A program made the translations under genes and the position numbers. 64,000 bases of DNA from Pseudomonas azotoformans (lineage in GTDB: Bacteria; Pseudomonadota; Gammaproteobacteria; Pseudomonadales; Pseudomonadaceae). The notes below the pieces were generated by a model, which had not been told where the DNA came from, did not search any database, and was given only the letters and a program-made list of their open reading frames with translations. Location: contig NZ_CP014546.1 of NCBI RefSeq assembly GCF_001579805.1, forward strand, positions 3,844,001 to 3,908,000, in the 5' to 3' direction. This document shows, in pieces, positions 46,093-56,140 of the stretch (position 1 is its first letter; every line of letters begins with the position of its first letter).

Positions 46093-47283
46093 ATGAGCCT
46101 ACCCCTGGAAGGCATCAAGGTGGTCGAAATGGGCCAGCTGATTGCCGGGCCTTTCGCCGCCAAGATCCTCGCCGAGTTCGGCGCCGAAGTGATCAAGATC
46201 GAACCACCGGTCACCGGCGATCCCCTGCGTAAATGGCGCTTGCTGCACGACGGGACGTCAGTGTGGTGGGCTGCACAGTCGCGTAACAAACAGTCTGTCA
46301 CCCTCGACCTGCGCCAGGTCGAAGCCCGTGACGTGGTCAAGCGGCTGGTCAAGGGCGCCGATATCCTAATCGAGAATTTCCGCCCTGGAACCCTGGAAAA
46401 ATGGGGCCTTGGCTGGGATGAGCTGTCATCGATCAACCCTGGGCTGGTGATGCTGCGGGTCTCCGGCTACGGCCAGACCGGTCCTTATCGCGACTTGCCA
46501 GGCTTTGGAGTGATCGGGGAGGCCATGGGCGGCCTGCGCCATCTCTCCGGCGAGCCGGGCCGTACGCCGGTGCGGGTAGGGGTGTCGATCGGCGACTCGC
46601 TTTCCGCGTTGCACGGCGTGATCGGTGTGCTGCTTGCCTTGCGCCATCGCGAGCAGAATCGCGGTGCTGGTCAGCAGGTGGATGTGGCTTTGTACGAGTC
46701 GGTTTTCAACATGATGGAAAGCCTGATTCCCGAGTATTCGGTGTTCGGCAGCGTGCGCGAACCGGCCGGCAGCAGCCTGCCAGGTATCGCGCCGACCAAT
46801 GCCTACCGTTGCAAGGATGGAAAGTATGCCTTGATCGCGGGTAATGGCGACAGCATCTACCGGCGCCTGATGGAAAAGATCGAACGCCTGGACCTGGCCG
46901 ACGACCCGGAACTGGCGCAGAACGACGGCCGCGTGCGCCATGTGGCGCGCATTGATGCGGCGATTTCCGCCTGGACGGCCGAGAGAAATCTCGATGCGGT
47001 GCTAGTCGCGCTCAAGGACGCCAACATCCCCTCCGGCAAGATCTACGACGCCGCCGACATCGCCGCCGACCCCCATTACCAGGCCCGCGACATGCTGCTC
47101 GCCAGCCAGTTGGACGACGGCACCGCCGTCACCTTGCCCGGCATCGTGCCCAAGTTGACGGCCACCCCCGGCCGCGTGCACTCGCGCGCACCCACGCTTG
47201 GGCAACACACCGATGCGGTACTCGACGGCATCGGTATCGATGCACCGACCCGCGAAGCCTGGCGCGCTCGCGGACTGATCTGA
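46093..47283 (+). CDS. CaiB/BaiF family (class III) CoA-transferase
   Basis: The 396-residue enzyme begins LPLEGIKVVEMGQLIAGPFA and has EFGAEVIKIEPP, NKQSVTLDLR, LIENFRPGTLEKWGLG and RVSGYGQTGPYRDLPGFG, all family signatures. The catalytic Asp is expected in the next segment. It moves CoA between acids. The neighbouring HMG-CoA-lyase-like enzyme suggests activation of a branched dicarboxylate with succinyl-CoA as donor; that is inference. ATG 46093 is preferred over an upstream in-frame start because the family N-terminus begins there. The lyase follows after 16 bases. Confidence 0.9.
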   Translation: MSLPLEGIKVVEMGQLIAGPFAAKILAEFGAEVIKIEPPVTGDPLRKWRLLHDGTSVWWAAQSRNKQSVTLDLRQVEARDVVKRLVKGADILIENFRPGTLEKWGLGWDELSSINPGLVMLRVSGYGQTGPYRDLPGFGVIGEAMGGLRHLSGEPGRTPVRVGVSIGDSLSALHGVIGVLLALRHREQNRGAGQQVDVALYESVFNMMESLIPEYSVFGSVREPAGSSLPGIAPTNAYRCKDGKYALIAGNGDSIYRRLMEKIERLDLADDPELAQNDGRVRHVARIDAAISAWTAERNLDAVLVALKDANIPSGKIYDAADIAADPHYQARDMLLASQLDDGTAVTLPGIVPKLTATPGRVHSRAPTLGQHTDAVLDGIGIDAPTREAWRARGLI

Positions 47284-47299
47284 ATCAAGGAGTAGCTCC

Positions 47300-48250
47300 A
47301 TGAAACGCCTGTACCTGCAGGAAGTCGCGACCCGTGACGGCTTCCAGAACGAAAAGATCTTTATCGACACCGAACAGAAAATCGCCTTGCTCGACGAACT
47401 GAGCCAGTGCGGCTACGCGAAGATCGAAGTGACCTCGTTTACCTCACCCAAGGCTATTCCCGCGTTGCGCGATGCGGAGGCCGTGATGGCCGAGATCCGT
47501 CGTCAAAAGGGCGTGGAGTACACGGTGCTCGTACCCAACGTGCGCGGTGCCGAACGGGCGCTGGGTTGTGGCATCGACGAGGCCAACCTGGTGATGTCGG
47601 TGAGCGAGCCGCATAACCGCTCCAACCTGCGCATGACCCGTGATCAATCATTTGCCCAGTTGAGGGATGTCGTGGGGGTGATTGGACATGGGCCGGTGGC
47701 CGTCAATGTGTCGTTGTCCACGGTGTTTGGCTGCCCGATGCAGGGCGATGTGCCGGCGGACGATGTGTTGGGATGGGTCGGGCGTTTTGCCGAGTTGGGC
47801 GTGCGCGGCGTCACGCTGTGCGACACCACCGGCATGGCCTATCCCACACAGGTGGAAGCCTTGTCGCGGCAAGTGCGCGAGCGCTTTCCCGAGCTGCAAC
47901 TGACCCTGCATTTCCACAACACCCGTGGCATGGCCCTGGCCAATACCCTGGCGGCGTTGCAGGCCGGGATCGACCGTTTCGACGCTTCGCTGGGCGGCCT
48001 TGGCGGGTGCCCCTATGCACCCGGCGCCAGCGGCAACGTGTGCATGGAAGACCTGGTGCACATGCTCGATCTGATGGGCTATGACACCGGCCTGCAGCTG
48101 GACCGCGTACTGGCCGCATCTGCCCGCTTACCCGGCCTGATCGGCCACGCCACGCCCAGCCAGATCCTCAAGGCCGGCAAGCGCCTGGACCTGCATCCCA
48201 TTCCCGAACACGTCCACACCCTGACCCAACAGGTAGCCCATCATGATTGA
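47300..48250 (+). CDS. HMG-CoA lyase-like enzyme (DRE-TIM family)
   Basis: The 316-residue TIM-barrel protein has EVATRDGFQNEKIFI (metal Asp and catalytic Arg), EVTSFTSPKAIPAL, CDTTGMAYPTQVEAL, LTLHFHNTRGMALAN (metal His pair) and GGLGGCPYAPGASGNV, which holds the catalytic loop Cys. It cleaves a 3-hydroxyacyl-CoA such as HMG-CoA to acetyl-CoA and a 2- or 3-oxoacid. It lies between the CoA-transferase (16 bases) and a VOC protein gene (8-base overlap). An exact substrate cannot be fixed from sequence. Confidence 0.9.
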   Translation: MKRLYLQEVATRDGFQNEKIFIDTEQKIALLDELSQCGYAKIEVTSFTSPKAIPALRDAEAVMAEIRRQKGVEYTVLVPNVRGAERALGCGIDEANLVMSVSEPHNRSNLRMTRDQSFAQLRDVVGVIGHGPVAVNVSLSTVFGCPMQGDVPADDVLGWVGRFAELGVRGVTLCDTTGMAYPTQVEALSRQVRERFPELQLTLHFHNTRGMALANTLAALQAGIDRFDASLGGLGGCPYAPGASGNVCMEDLVHMLDLMGYDTGLQLDRVLAASARLPGLIGHATPSQILKAGKRLDLHPIPEHVHTLTQQVAHHD

Positions 48251-48626
48251 TCATCTCGACCATCTGGTCCTCACGACTATTGACCTGACCGCCTGCAAAG
48301 ACTTCTACACCCGCGTCATGGGCATGCGCCTTGAGACCTTTGGCAACGGCCGCGTCGCGTTCCGTTTTGGCAACCAGAAAATCAATGTGCATGAGCGTGG
48401 GCATGAATTCGAGCCCAAGGCCCATCTGCCGGTGCCTGGCGCGCTGGACCTGTGCTTTATCGCCAGTATTCCCCTGGAAGCAGTGATTGCCCATTTGAAG
48501 GCTGAAACCTGGCCGATCATCGAAGGTCCGGTGCTGCGTACCGGCGCAACCGGCCCGATTCGCTCGGTGTATGTGCGCGACCCCGACCTGAACCTCATCG
48601 AAATTTCCGAGCAGGTGCCCGCATGA
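48243..48626 (+). CDS. VOC-family protein (glyoxalase/dioxygenase fold)
   Basis: The 127-residue protein has two beta-alpha-beta-beta-beta modules: DHLDHLVLTTIDLTACKDFY with KINVHERGHEF, and YVRDPDLNLIEISEQ at the end. His and Glu metal ligands of glyoxalase-type proteins are present (DHLDHLV, NLIEIS). Its reaction is unknown; in a CoA-linked pathway it might be an epimerase or lyase. It overlaps the lyase gene by 8 bases and the dehydrogenase gene by 4 bases. Confidence 0.85.
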   Translation: MIDHLDHLVLTTIDLTACKDFYTRVMGMRLETFGNGRVAFRFGNQKINVHERGHEFEPKAHLPVPGALDLCFIASIPLEAVIAHLKAETWPIIEGPVLRTGATGPIRSVYVRDPDLNLIEISEQVPA

Positions 48627-49564
48627 ATATCGTGTTTCTCGACGGTGCGAGCTTGCCGTCTCCGTTGACACGTCCCGTCCAAGCCAGCCACTGGACCGTG
48701 CGTGAGCACACCCGTCCCGATCATGTAGTCGAAGCCCTGGCCGACGCTGACGTGGCGATCACCAACAAGGTACGCCTGGACCGCGTCACTCTGGAGCAAT
48801 TGCCGCGCCTGAAGCTGATCTGCGTGGCAGCGACCGGCTACGACTGCGTGGATCTCGCCGCCTGCCGTGATCAGGGCGTGACGGTGTGCAATGTGCCGGC
48901 CTACAGCGCGGTCAGCGTGGCCGAATCGGTGATCGCTTCGCTGTTTGCGTTGCGCCGTCACTTGCTGGCGTACCGCGCTGCCTCGGCGCACTTGTGGCCA
49001 CAGTCATCGCATTTTTGCGTGCACGGCGCGCCGATCCAGGACCTGCAAGGCTCGACCCTGGGCATCGTCGGTCGCGGCGATATCGGCAGCCGTGTCGCGC
49101 GCCTGGCCAAGGCTTTGGACATCACCGTGCTGTTTGCCGAACACCGTGGCGCGCCGCAGGTGAGGGCGGGCTACGTGGCGTTCGACGAGGTGTTGGCCAA
49201 GGCTGATGCGCTGACTCTGCATTGCCCGCTGACGCCCCAGACCCGTTACCTGATCGGCACCGCCGAAATCGCGCGGATGAAACCCGGCGCCTTGCTGATC
49301 AATACCGCTCGCGGTGCATTGGTGGACGAAAACGCCGTCCTGGCCGCTCTCGCCAGTGGTCAATTGGGCGGCGCTGCACTGGATGTGCTGCACGTGGAGC
49401 CGCCGCAGGCTGACCACCCGTTGCTGCACTGTGAACACCCTAATTTGCTGATTACGCCTCACGTTGCCTGGGCCAGCCAAAGCAGTGTCGCGCGCCTCAA
49501 GGCGGTACTGCTGGCCAACATCGAGGCATTCGCCGCCAACAAACCGATCAACGTGGTGACCTGA
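48623..49564 (+). CDS. D-2-hydroxyacid dehydrogenase
   Basis: The 313-residue enzyme has the NAD-binding fold GIVGRGDIGSRVARLAKAL, the substrate-binding ATGYDCVDLAACRDQGVTVCN region, and catalytic residues in INTARGALVDENAVLAAL (Arg), LDVLHVEPP (Glu) and ITPHVAWAS (His). It interconverts a D-2-hydroxyacid and a 2-oxoacid with NAD(P)H. It is the fourth gene of the cluster, overlapping the VOC gene (ATGA), and precedes the dctA-like gene by 40 bases. Confidence 0.9.
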   Translation: MNIVFLDGASLPSPLTRPVQASHWTVREHTRPDHVVEALADADVAITNKVRLDRVTLEQLPRLKLICVAATGYDCVDLAACRDQGVTVCNVPAYSAVSVAESVIASLFALRRHLLAYRAASAHLWPQSSHFCVHGAPIQDLQGSTLGIVGRGDIGSRVARLAKALDITVLFAEHRGAPQVRAGYVAFDEVLAKADALTLHCPLTPQTRYLIGTAEIARMKPGALLINTARGALVDENAVLAALASGQLGGAALDVLHVEPPQADHPLLHCEHPNLLITPHVAWASQSSVARLKAVLLANIEAFAANKPINVVT

Positions 49565-49604
49565 AACCCCAGCGAAGTCCCTCATAAACCCTATAGGCAG
49601 AGCC

Positions 49605-50891
<1,287 letters not shown>

Positions 50892-50895
50892 GGCG

Positions 50896-50933
50896 CGCGG
50901 TTCGAGAGCAAGTTTGCTGGCTCTCGAACCGCG
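50896..50933. terminator. Long perfect hairpin between convergent genes
   Basis: CGCGGTTCGAGAGC and its exact complement form a 14-base stem with a 10-base loop just after the dctA-like gene and before the convergent gene ending at 50959. No T tract follows on either strand. It may be a shared terminator or an RNA-stabilising structure. Confidence 0.6.
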
Positions 50934-50958
50934 TTGGAGTGCGACATGGCCTCTAACA

Positions 50959-51735
50959 TCAAGCCGCAGGCCTGACCCGAAAAGCCAGGAACACCGGGCC
51001 CCCTGGAAAGGTGCTGACCTCCAGTTCATCCAGCGGGTTGAGCGTGCGTGTGCGGTTTCCCGCATTGCTGTACAGCGTGTGGCTGCTCGATGCGGCGATG
51101 TTGATCTTGCCAGCTGCCGCCTGGATCAACGTGGCCCTGAAGCCTTCAGTCACATCGTCGCCGATTGTCAGCGTGACGTCCGTATTGCTGATGACCAGGA
51201 TCGACTTGCCGGAGTCCGCCATGCTCAGGGCTCTGCTGCCGGTGATCGAGATATTGGTGTGCACATGGCCCCCTGCGTGATAACTGACCATCCGAGGGTC
51301 GGCAAAGACGCGGGCGAACGCCCCGACATAGTTGACGCTGGCGCGCATGTCATCGAACTGTTCCACCACGTAGGTGCCAATGCTGCCGGTGTCCGCTGCG
51401 TCGGCATCCAGCGCCCATTTGCGGCCTACCATCAGTCCGATCTGGGTGTTGGCGCGTACGCCGGCGCGCACCTCTTCGAGAAACAGCGTGCCGACCTGGC
51501 CACCGCCGTTGCCTTGGGCATAGGTCAGCCGTGCGATGGAGTGGCTGTCACCGGTCGGGCTGCCTTGGGCGGTATTGACGCGATAGTCGACACAATCCGC
51601 CGAGACGATGGTGGTGGTCGTGTTGGCGTCAGGCGTCCAAGTGAAATCCAGGGCCCTGCCGGTTTTAGCCTGCTCGAATGTGGTGGTGGGTTGGGAGGTG
51701 GTGGTAGAACCTGACTGCTTCAAATCGTCGTTCAT
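50959..51735 (-). CDS. Hypothetical Thr/Ser-rich protein, fibre-like
   Basis: I do not recognise this 258-residue protein. It starts with a Ser/Thr-rich segment (SGSTTTSQPTTTFEQAKTGR) and has beta-rich sequence with short Gly/Asp turns. Its C-terminal part (TVTLTIGDD-like TLTIGDDVTEGFRATLIQ, then INIAASSSHTLYSN) resembles end regions of phage tail-fibre proteins. No signal peptide is seen. ATG 51735 is chosen because AAGGA lies 8 bases upstream; ATG 51744 abuts that site. It stands alone between dctA and a divergent regulator gene. Confidence 0.7.
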   Translation of the reverse strand: MNDDLKQSGSTTTSQPTTTFEQAKTGRALDFTWTPDANTTTTIVSADCVDYRVNTAQGSPTGDSHSIARLTYAQGNGGGQVGTLFLEEVRAGVRANTQIGLMVGRKWALDADAADTGSIGTYVVEQFDDMRASVNYVGAFARVFADPRMVSYHAGGHVHTNISITGSRALSMADSGKSILVISNTDVTLTIGDDVTEGFRATLIQAAAGKINIAASSSHTLYSNAGNRTRTLNPLDELEVSTFPGGPVFLAFRVRPAA

Positions 51736-51760
51736 GGTGCTCATCCTTAAGGTATTTAGC

Positions 51761-51775
51761 TGTACATAAATACAG
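51761..51775. promoter_or_regulatory. TGTACATA motif with TGTA-N6-TACA dyad
   Basis: The site lies between the start of the minus-strand gene at 51735 and the TetR-type regulator at 51876. The same TGTACAT core occurs twice in the divergent promoter region at 54637-54676, so it may be an operator of that regulator. No other evidence supports this. Confidence 0.35.
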
Positions 51776-51875
51776 TAGTCCGGATTTTTTCTTCGTGCGG
51801 TTTTACCGACGAACTGCACTCATGGATGAGGGGGTGTAGAGTGACCGGCAATTCCCCGGCAAAGGTGACCCAAGG

Positions 51876-52547
51876 ATGTCGCAACCCGCAAAACCGCGAG
51901 GCAAGAACCAGGACACAGGCTGGCGCGGCTCGGTCGATGTGTGGCTGGACGCCGCCTACGCGGCCCTGAAAGAGTCGGGTATCGACGCCGTGCGCGTGAT
52001 GCCCCTGGCCAAGCAGCTGGGCTTGTCACGCACCAGTTTCTATTGGTTTTTCGAGGATCGTGAGCAACTGCTCGCCGCCTTGCTGACTCGTTGGCGCGAC
52101 AAAAACACCGGTAACCTGGTGTACCAGTGCGAGCGCTATGCCGAGAGTATTTCCGAGGCCATTCTCAACGTCTTCGAATGCTGGTTGAACCCGGAACTGT
52201 TCGACTCGCAATTCGAATTCGCCGTGCGCAGTTGGGCGATGCAGTCGGCGGAGGTCGCGGCAGAAATCGCGCAGGCCGATGACACCCGTATCAACGCCTT
52301 GACCGGCATGTTCCGGCGTTTTGGTTACGACGACGAGGCCGCCGATGTGCGTGCCCGGACCATCTACCTGACGCAGATCGGCTATATCTCGATGAACACC
52401 ACCGAAGAGGTGGTGGTGCGGTTCCGGCGTATTCCCCAGTATGTCAGCGTGTTTACCGGCAAGGCCCTGAAGCGGCGTGAACTGGACCGCTTCTATGGGG
52501 CGTTTGGCTATGCCGAAACCACACCGGGGGTGTTTGAGCGTTTTTAA
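51876..52547 (+). CDS. TetR-family transcriptional regulator
   Basis: The 223-residue protein has an N-terminal helix-turn-helix (ALKESGIDAVRVMPLAKQLG, then LSRTSFYWFFEDREQLLAAL), a close match to TetR-type regulators found beside betaine and demethylase genes. The C-terminal ligand domain is helical. AAAGGTG lies 8 bases before the ATG. Its stop overlaps the convergent flavoprotein gene by 4 bases. It probably controls the flavoprotein and binding-protein genes through the TGTACA sites between them. Confidence 0.88.
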   Translation: MSQPAKPRGKNQDTGWRGSVDVWLDAAYAALKESGIDAVRVMPLAKQLGLSRTSFYWFFEDREQLLAALLTRWRDKNTGNLVYQCERYAESISEAILNVFECWLNPELFDSQFEFAVRSWAMQSAEVAAEIAQADDTRINALTGMFRRFGYDDEAADVRARTIYLTQIGYISMNTTEEVVVRFRRIPQYVSVFTGKALKRRELDRFYGAFGYAETTPGVFERF

Positions 52548-54581
52548 AGGTCCTTGACCAACCGCAACGCATCGTAGATCGCCGCATGGGTATTGCGTGC
52601 GGCCACTGCATCACCGATCCGGAACAGCTGGAAGCGACCTTCAGGGTTGGTCACGATGTGCTGCGCGTTCCCTGCGATCAAGTCCTGCTGCTCGACCGCG
52701 CCGCCATTGCTGGAGTGCGCACGCAACTCGAAGTACAGGTCATCCAGGGGAAGCGTGCCATGGTTGACCACCACCTGGTCGACCACCCGCTGCTTGTGCA
52801 CCTTGCCGTAGTCACTGCCAAAACGCGCGACCAGCCGACCGTCGCGTTTCTCCACCGTCTCAACCCGATAGGTCACGGTAAAGGTCACGTCCAGGTCCTG
52901 CAGGCTGCGCATGTAGGGCACCAGGTTCATGGCCATGACTTCCGGGGCGAACGCGCGGTCCGGGGTGACGATTTCGACGCTGGCGCCACTCTGCGCAATC
53001 ACCTCGGCAGCTTGCAGCGCGGCGTGGTCGCCGGCGTCGTCGAAGATCAACACATGGCGCCCCGGTTTGACGTCGCCGGAAATGATGTCCCAGGTCGACA
53101 CCACCAACTCATTGCCCGCGGCCAGCACGTCGGTGTGCGGCATGCCGCCGGTGGCGACGATCACCACGTCCGGCTCATGGGCCAACACCGTCTCGGTTTC
53201 GGCCCAGGTGTTGAAGTGGAATTTCACGCCCAGGCGTTCGCACTGGGCCATGCGCCAGTCGATGATGCCGATCATCTCGCGACGCCGCTCACTCAGGGCG
53301 GTCAGGCGGATTTGCCCGCCGGGCCGGTCTGCCGCTTCCAGTACGGTCACATCATGCCCGCGCTCACCGGCGACGCGTGCCGCTTCCAGCCCGGCCGGGG
53401 CCCGTGCCGATGATCAGCACCTTGCGCTTCACCGCGGCCTTGGGAATCTCATGGGGCATGCTGGTTTCACGGCCGGTCGCCGCGTTGTGGATGCAGTAGG
53501 CGGCGCCGCCCTGGTAGATGCGGTCCAGGCAGTAGTTGGCGCCGACGCAGGGGCGGATGTCTTCTTCACGCCGCTCGATGATCTTGCGCACGATATGCGG
53601 GTCGGTCATATGGGCGCGGGTCATGCCGACCATGTCCACCTTGCCCGACGCAATGGCGTAGCGCGCGGTGGCCACGTCCGGGATTTTCGCCGCGTGGAAG
53701 GTGGGGAAGCCGGTGGACGCGCGGATCTCGCCGGCAAAATCCAGGTGCGGCGAGTTGCGCATGCCCTGGATCGGAATCACGTCGGTCAGCCCCGCGTCGG
53801 TATCGATATGCCCACGTACCACGTTGAGGAAATCCACTAGCCCGCTGTCCTTGAGCATATGCGAAACCTGCAGGCCCTCGTTGGCGGTGAATCCGCCCGG
53901 CAGCGCCTCGTCACCGGTGTAGCGCACGCCCAGAAGGAAGTCTTCACCAACGCGCTGGCGAATGCCGCGCAGGACGTCGAAGGTAAAGCGCATGCGGTTT
54001 TCCAGCGAACCGCCGTAAGGGCCGTCCAGTTCGTTGGTCAGCGGTGACCAGAACTGGTCCATCAAATGGCCGTAGGCTTGCAGCTCCAGGCCATCCAACC
54101 CGGCAGCCTGCATGCGCTCGGCGGCGTCGACGTAGTCCTTGATGATCCGCTCGATATCCCAGTCTTCCATCTTCTTCGGGAAGGAGCGGTGTGACGCCTC
54201 GCGACGGTGCGACGGCGAGACCACCGGCAGCCAGTCGGCCTTGTCCCAGCGTGTACGACGGCCCAGGTGCGTCAGCTGGATCATCACTGCCGCGCCGTGT
54301 TCGTGGCACTCATCGGTGAGGTCCTTCAACCAGCCGACCACTTCATCTTTGTACGCCAGCACGTTGTTGAACACTGGCGGGCTGTCCCGCGATACGGCGG
54401 CGGAGCCTGCGGTCATGGTCAAGGCCACGCCGGCCTTGGCGCGTTCGACGTGATAGGCGCGGTACAACGCCTGCGGCATGCCGTCCACCGGGTAGGCCGG
54501 TTCGTGGGCCGTGGTCATGATCCGATTGCGCAGGGTCAGGTGCTTGATTTTGTAGGGCTGCAGCAGGGGATCGCTGGACAT
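52544..54581 (-). pseudogene. DgcA-like flavin/Fe-S oxidoreductase, interrupted by one frameshift
   Basis: The protein matches the dimethylglycine demethylase DgcA/2,4-dienoyl-CoA reductase family: an N-terminal old-yellow-enzyme barrel (YKIKHLTLRNRIMTTAHEP...GVRYTGDEALPGG...CVGANYCLDRIYQGG, the last with Cys ligands for Fe-S) and a C-terminal FAD/NAD region (TVLEAADRPGGQIRL...FRIGDAVAARNTHAAIYDAL). The frame breaks in the GGGCCCCGGCC run near 53395-53403, where IIGTGP should be followed by AGLEAAR. Removing one base restores a 678-residue frame. It may be a real mutation or a sequencing error. The likely substrate is an N-methylated or betaine-type compound. Confidence 0.85.
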
Positions 54582-54636
54582 TATTCTGTGCTCCGTAGTG
54601 GGCATCATCAGGCTCGGCGATCTGAAATTAGGATAA

Positions 54637-54676
54637 ATGTACATAGGTGTCAATAATGGCCGACATGACTGTACAT
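54637..54676. promoter_or_regulatory. Paired TGTACAT sites in the divergent betaine-locus promoter region
   Basis: ATGTACATAGGTGTC and, inverted, GACATGACTGTACAT form imperfect 15-base arms, with TGTACA at 54638-54643 and 54670-54675, 32 bases apart (about three helical turns). They lie between the divergent flavoprotein and binding-protein genes and are good operator candidates. Confidence 0.5.
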
Positions 54677-54737
54677 TTTTATTGCGGTGCCCTGAAGTCG
54701 TCGCTAAGATCGGCCTCACCCCTTAGGAGGACGTCTG

Positions 54738-55637
54738 ATGAATGCTCATGTGCACTATCGGAAAAAAGCCTGTGCCTACCTGCTCGGCCTTGCGCTGGGC
54801 ACCACTGCGGCGGTGACCCACGCCGAGGAAAAACCCCCGGTGCGCATTGGTTGGGTGAATTGGTCCGACACAGAAATCACCGTCAAGCTCGCCAGCACGG
54901 CCTTGCAGGAACATCTCAAGCAACCGGTCAAGTTGGTGATGGCCGACATCGGCATCCAGTTCCAGGCGCTGGCCAACGGCAACATCGACCTGATCCCGAT
55001 GGTCTGGCTGCCCAGCACCCACAAGGCGTTCTACGACAAGTACAAAGACCGCCTCGAAGACCTTGGCGTGCTGTATGAAGGGCGAATCGGCATGGCTGTG
55101 CCCACGTCGGTGCCGGTCGCAGAAGTCGCCAGCGTGGAAGACCTGAACAAACCCGGGATCCGCGAGAAGTTCGACGGCAAGATCTTTACCTCCGAAGTCG
55201 GCAACGGCCAGTACAAGCTCACCGTCAAGGCGATCGAGGACTACAAGCTGGCGGGCTACAAACTGGTGGGTTCTTCGGAAAGCGGCATGCTCAACGAGCT
55301 GGACCGCAACCTCAAGCGCGACAAGTGGTCGTTGGTCAACGCCTGGAGCCCGCACTGGATGTTCTCCAAATGGTCGCTGCGCTACCTGGATGATCCCAAG
55401 CAGATTTTCGGCGGCGCTGAGCAGATCCACGCCATGGCCCGCAAAGGCTTCAGCCAGGAGCATCCCGAAGTGGCGTACTTCTTTGCGCATTTCTCCATCC
55501 CCCAGGCCGACCTCGAAGCGTTGATGATGCAGGCGCGGGAGAGCACGGCAGACAAGGCGGTGGCGGCGTATTACGCGGCGAACAGGGCGCGCTTTGAGGG
55601 GATGTTCAATCCGGGATTGGTTTCCCGGTTGCCATAA
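54738..55637 (+). CDS. Glycine-betaine/proline-type ABC transporter substrate-binding protein
   Basis: The 299-residue protein has a signal peptide (YLLGLALGTTAAVTHAEE) and the OpuAC fold: VRIGWVNWSDTEITVKLAST, DLIPMVWLPSTHKAFYDKY, GSSESGMLNELDRN and LVNAWSPHWMFSKW, with the aromatic residues that cage quaternary ammonium groups. AGGAGG lies 7 bases before ATG. No permease or ATPase gene is adjacent, so it probably works with a transporter core encoded elsewhere, as known for orphan CbcX/BetX/CaiX proteins of Pseudomonas. Confidence 0.9.
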   Translation: MNAHVHYRKKACAYLLGLALGTTAAVTHAEEKPPVRIGWVNWSDTEITVKLASTALQEHLKQPVKLVMADIGIQFQALANGNIDLIPMVWLPSTHKAFYDKYKDRLEDLGVLYEGRIGMAVPTSVPVAEVASVEDLNKPGIREKFDGKIFTSEVGNGQYKLTVKAIEDYKLAGYKLVGSSESGMLNELDRNLKRDKWSLVNAWSPHWMFSKWSLRYLDDPKQIFGGAEQIHAMARKGFSQEHPEVAYFFAHFSIPQADLEALMMQARESTADKAVAAYYAANRARFEGMFNPGLVSRLP

Positions 55638-55920
55638 TCGCTCTCAACGAATCGCGAACGGCATCGGTGCGCAACTGAAGTGTCATCTGCGCCTCGTCGA
55701 TCACGATTTCCGCGACGATCAACACGCAGATCAGCGGCGCGGTCACGAACCAATGGCACCAGCATTGCGTCGCCAGCGACACGAAGACGCCGATGATCCA
55801 CAGCGCCAGTACCCACTTCGGTGCGCGCTGTTGCAGCGGCACCCAGAACCGTTGCAGGCGTTTCAGGCGAGCCGTGTGCTGTCGTAGCGACTCTTCAAGG
55901 AGTGATAGGGAAGGGCTCAT
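55606..55920 (-). CDS. Small membrane protein of unknown function
   Basis: The 104-residue protein has an amphipathic start (SLSLLEESLRQHTARLKRLQ), two hydrophobic helices (WVLALWIIGVFVSLATQ and FVTAPLICVLIVAEIVID) and a charged C-terminus. Its last 10 codons overlap the end of the convergent binding-protein gene. It starts just after the stop of the preceding small gene, so the two are probably co-transcribed. No family is recognised. Confidence 0.55.
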   Translation of the reverse strand: MSPSLSLLEESLRQHTARLKRLQRFWVPLQQRAPKWVLALWIIGVFVSLATQCWCHWFVTAPLICVLIVAEIVIDEAQMTLQLRTDAVRDSLRAIMATGKPIPD

Positions 55921-55922
55921 GT

Positions 55923-56123
55923 TCACACTCGCTCAGTTAACCGGGCACGGCTGGGGAGGGGATTGCCCAGCCACGACAGGTTGATGTGTTCAACTTCTAT
56001 CCAGTGCCCGTGTTGAGGCATTGCGGCGCAGCTTTTGAACGCAATGCAAACAAGCCCGGTGTCCAACAAGACAAAATAACGATAGCGCTGGGTGGTTCTA
56101 AACAGCCTGGAAAAGATGCGCAT
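55923..56123 (-). CDS. Small hypothetical protein
   Basis: The 66-residue frame MRIFSRLFRTTQRYRYFVLL continues through CIAFKSCAAMPQHGHWIEV to INLSWLGNPLPSRARL. The pattern, with RYFVLLD and W-V-E-V-like strands, resembles small conserved pseudomonad proteins of unknown role, but I cannot name it. It lies 17 bases after the sensor kinase gene and abuts the next small membrane protein gene. The ribosome binding site is weak. Confidence 0.5.
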   Translation of the reverse strand: MRIFSRLFRTTQRYRYFVLLDTGLVCIAFKSCAAMPQHGHWIEVEHINLSWLGNPLPSRARLTERV

Positions 56124-56140
56124 GGCGGGGCCTGGCTTAC

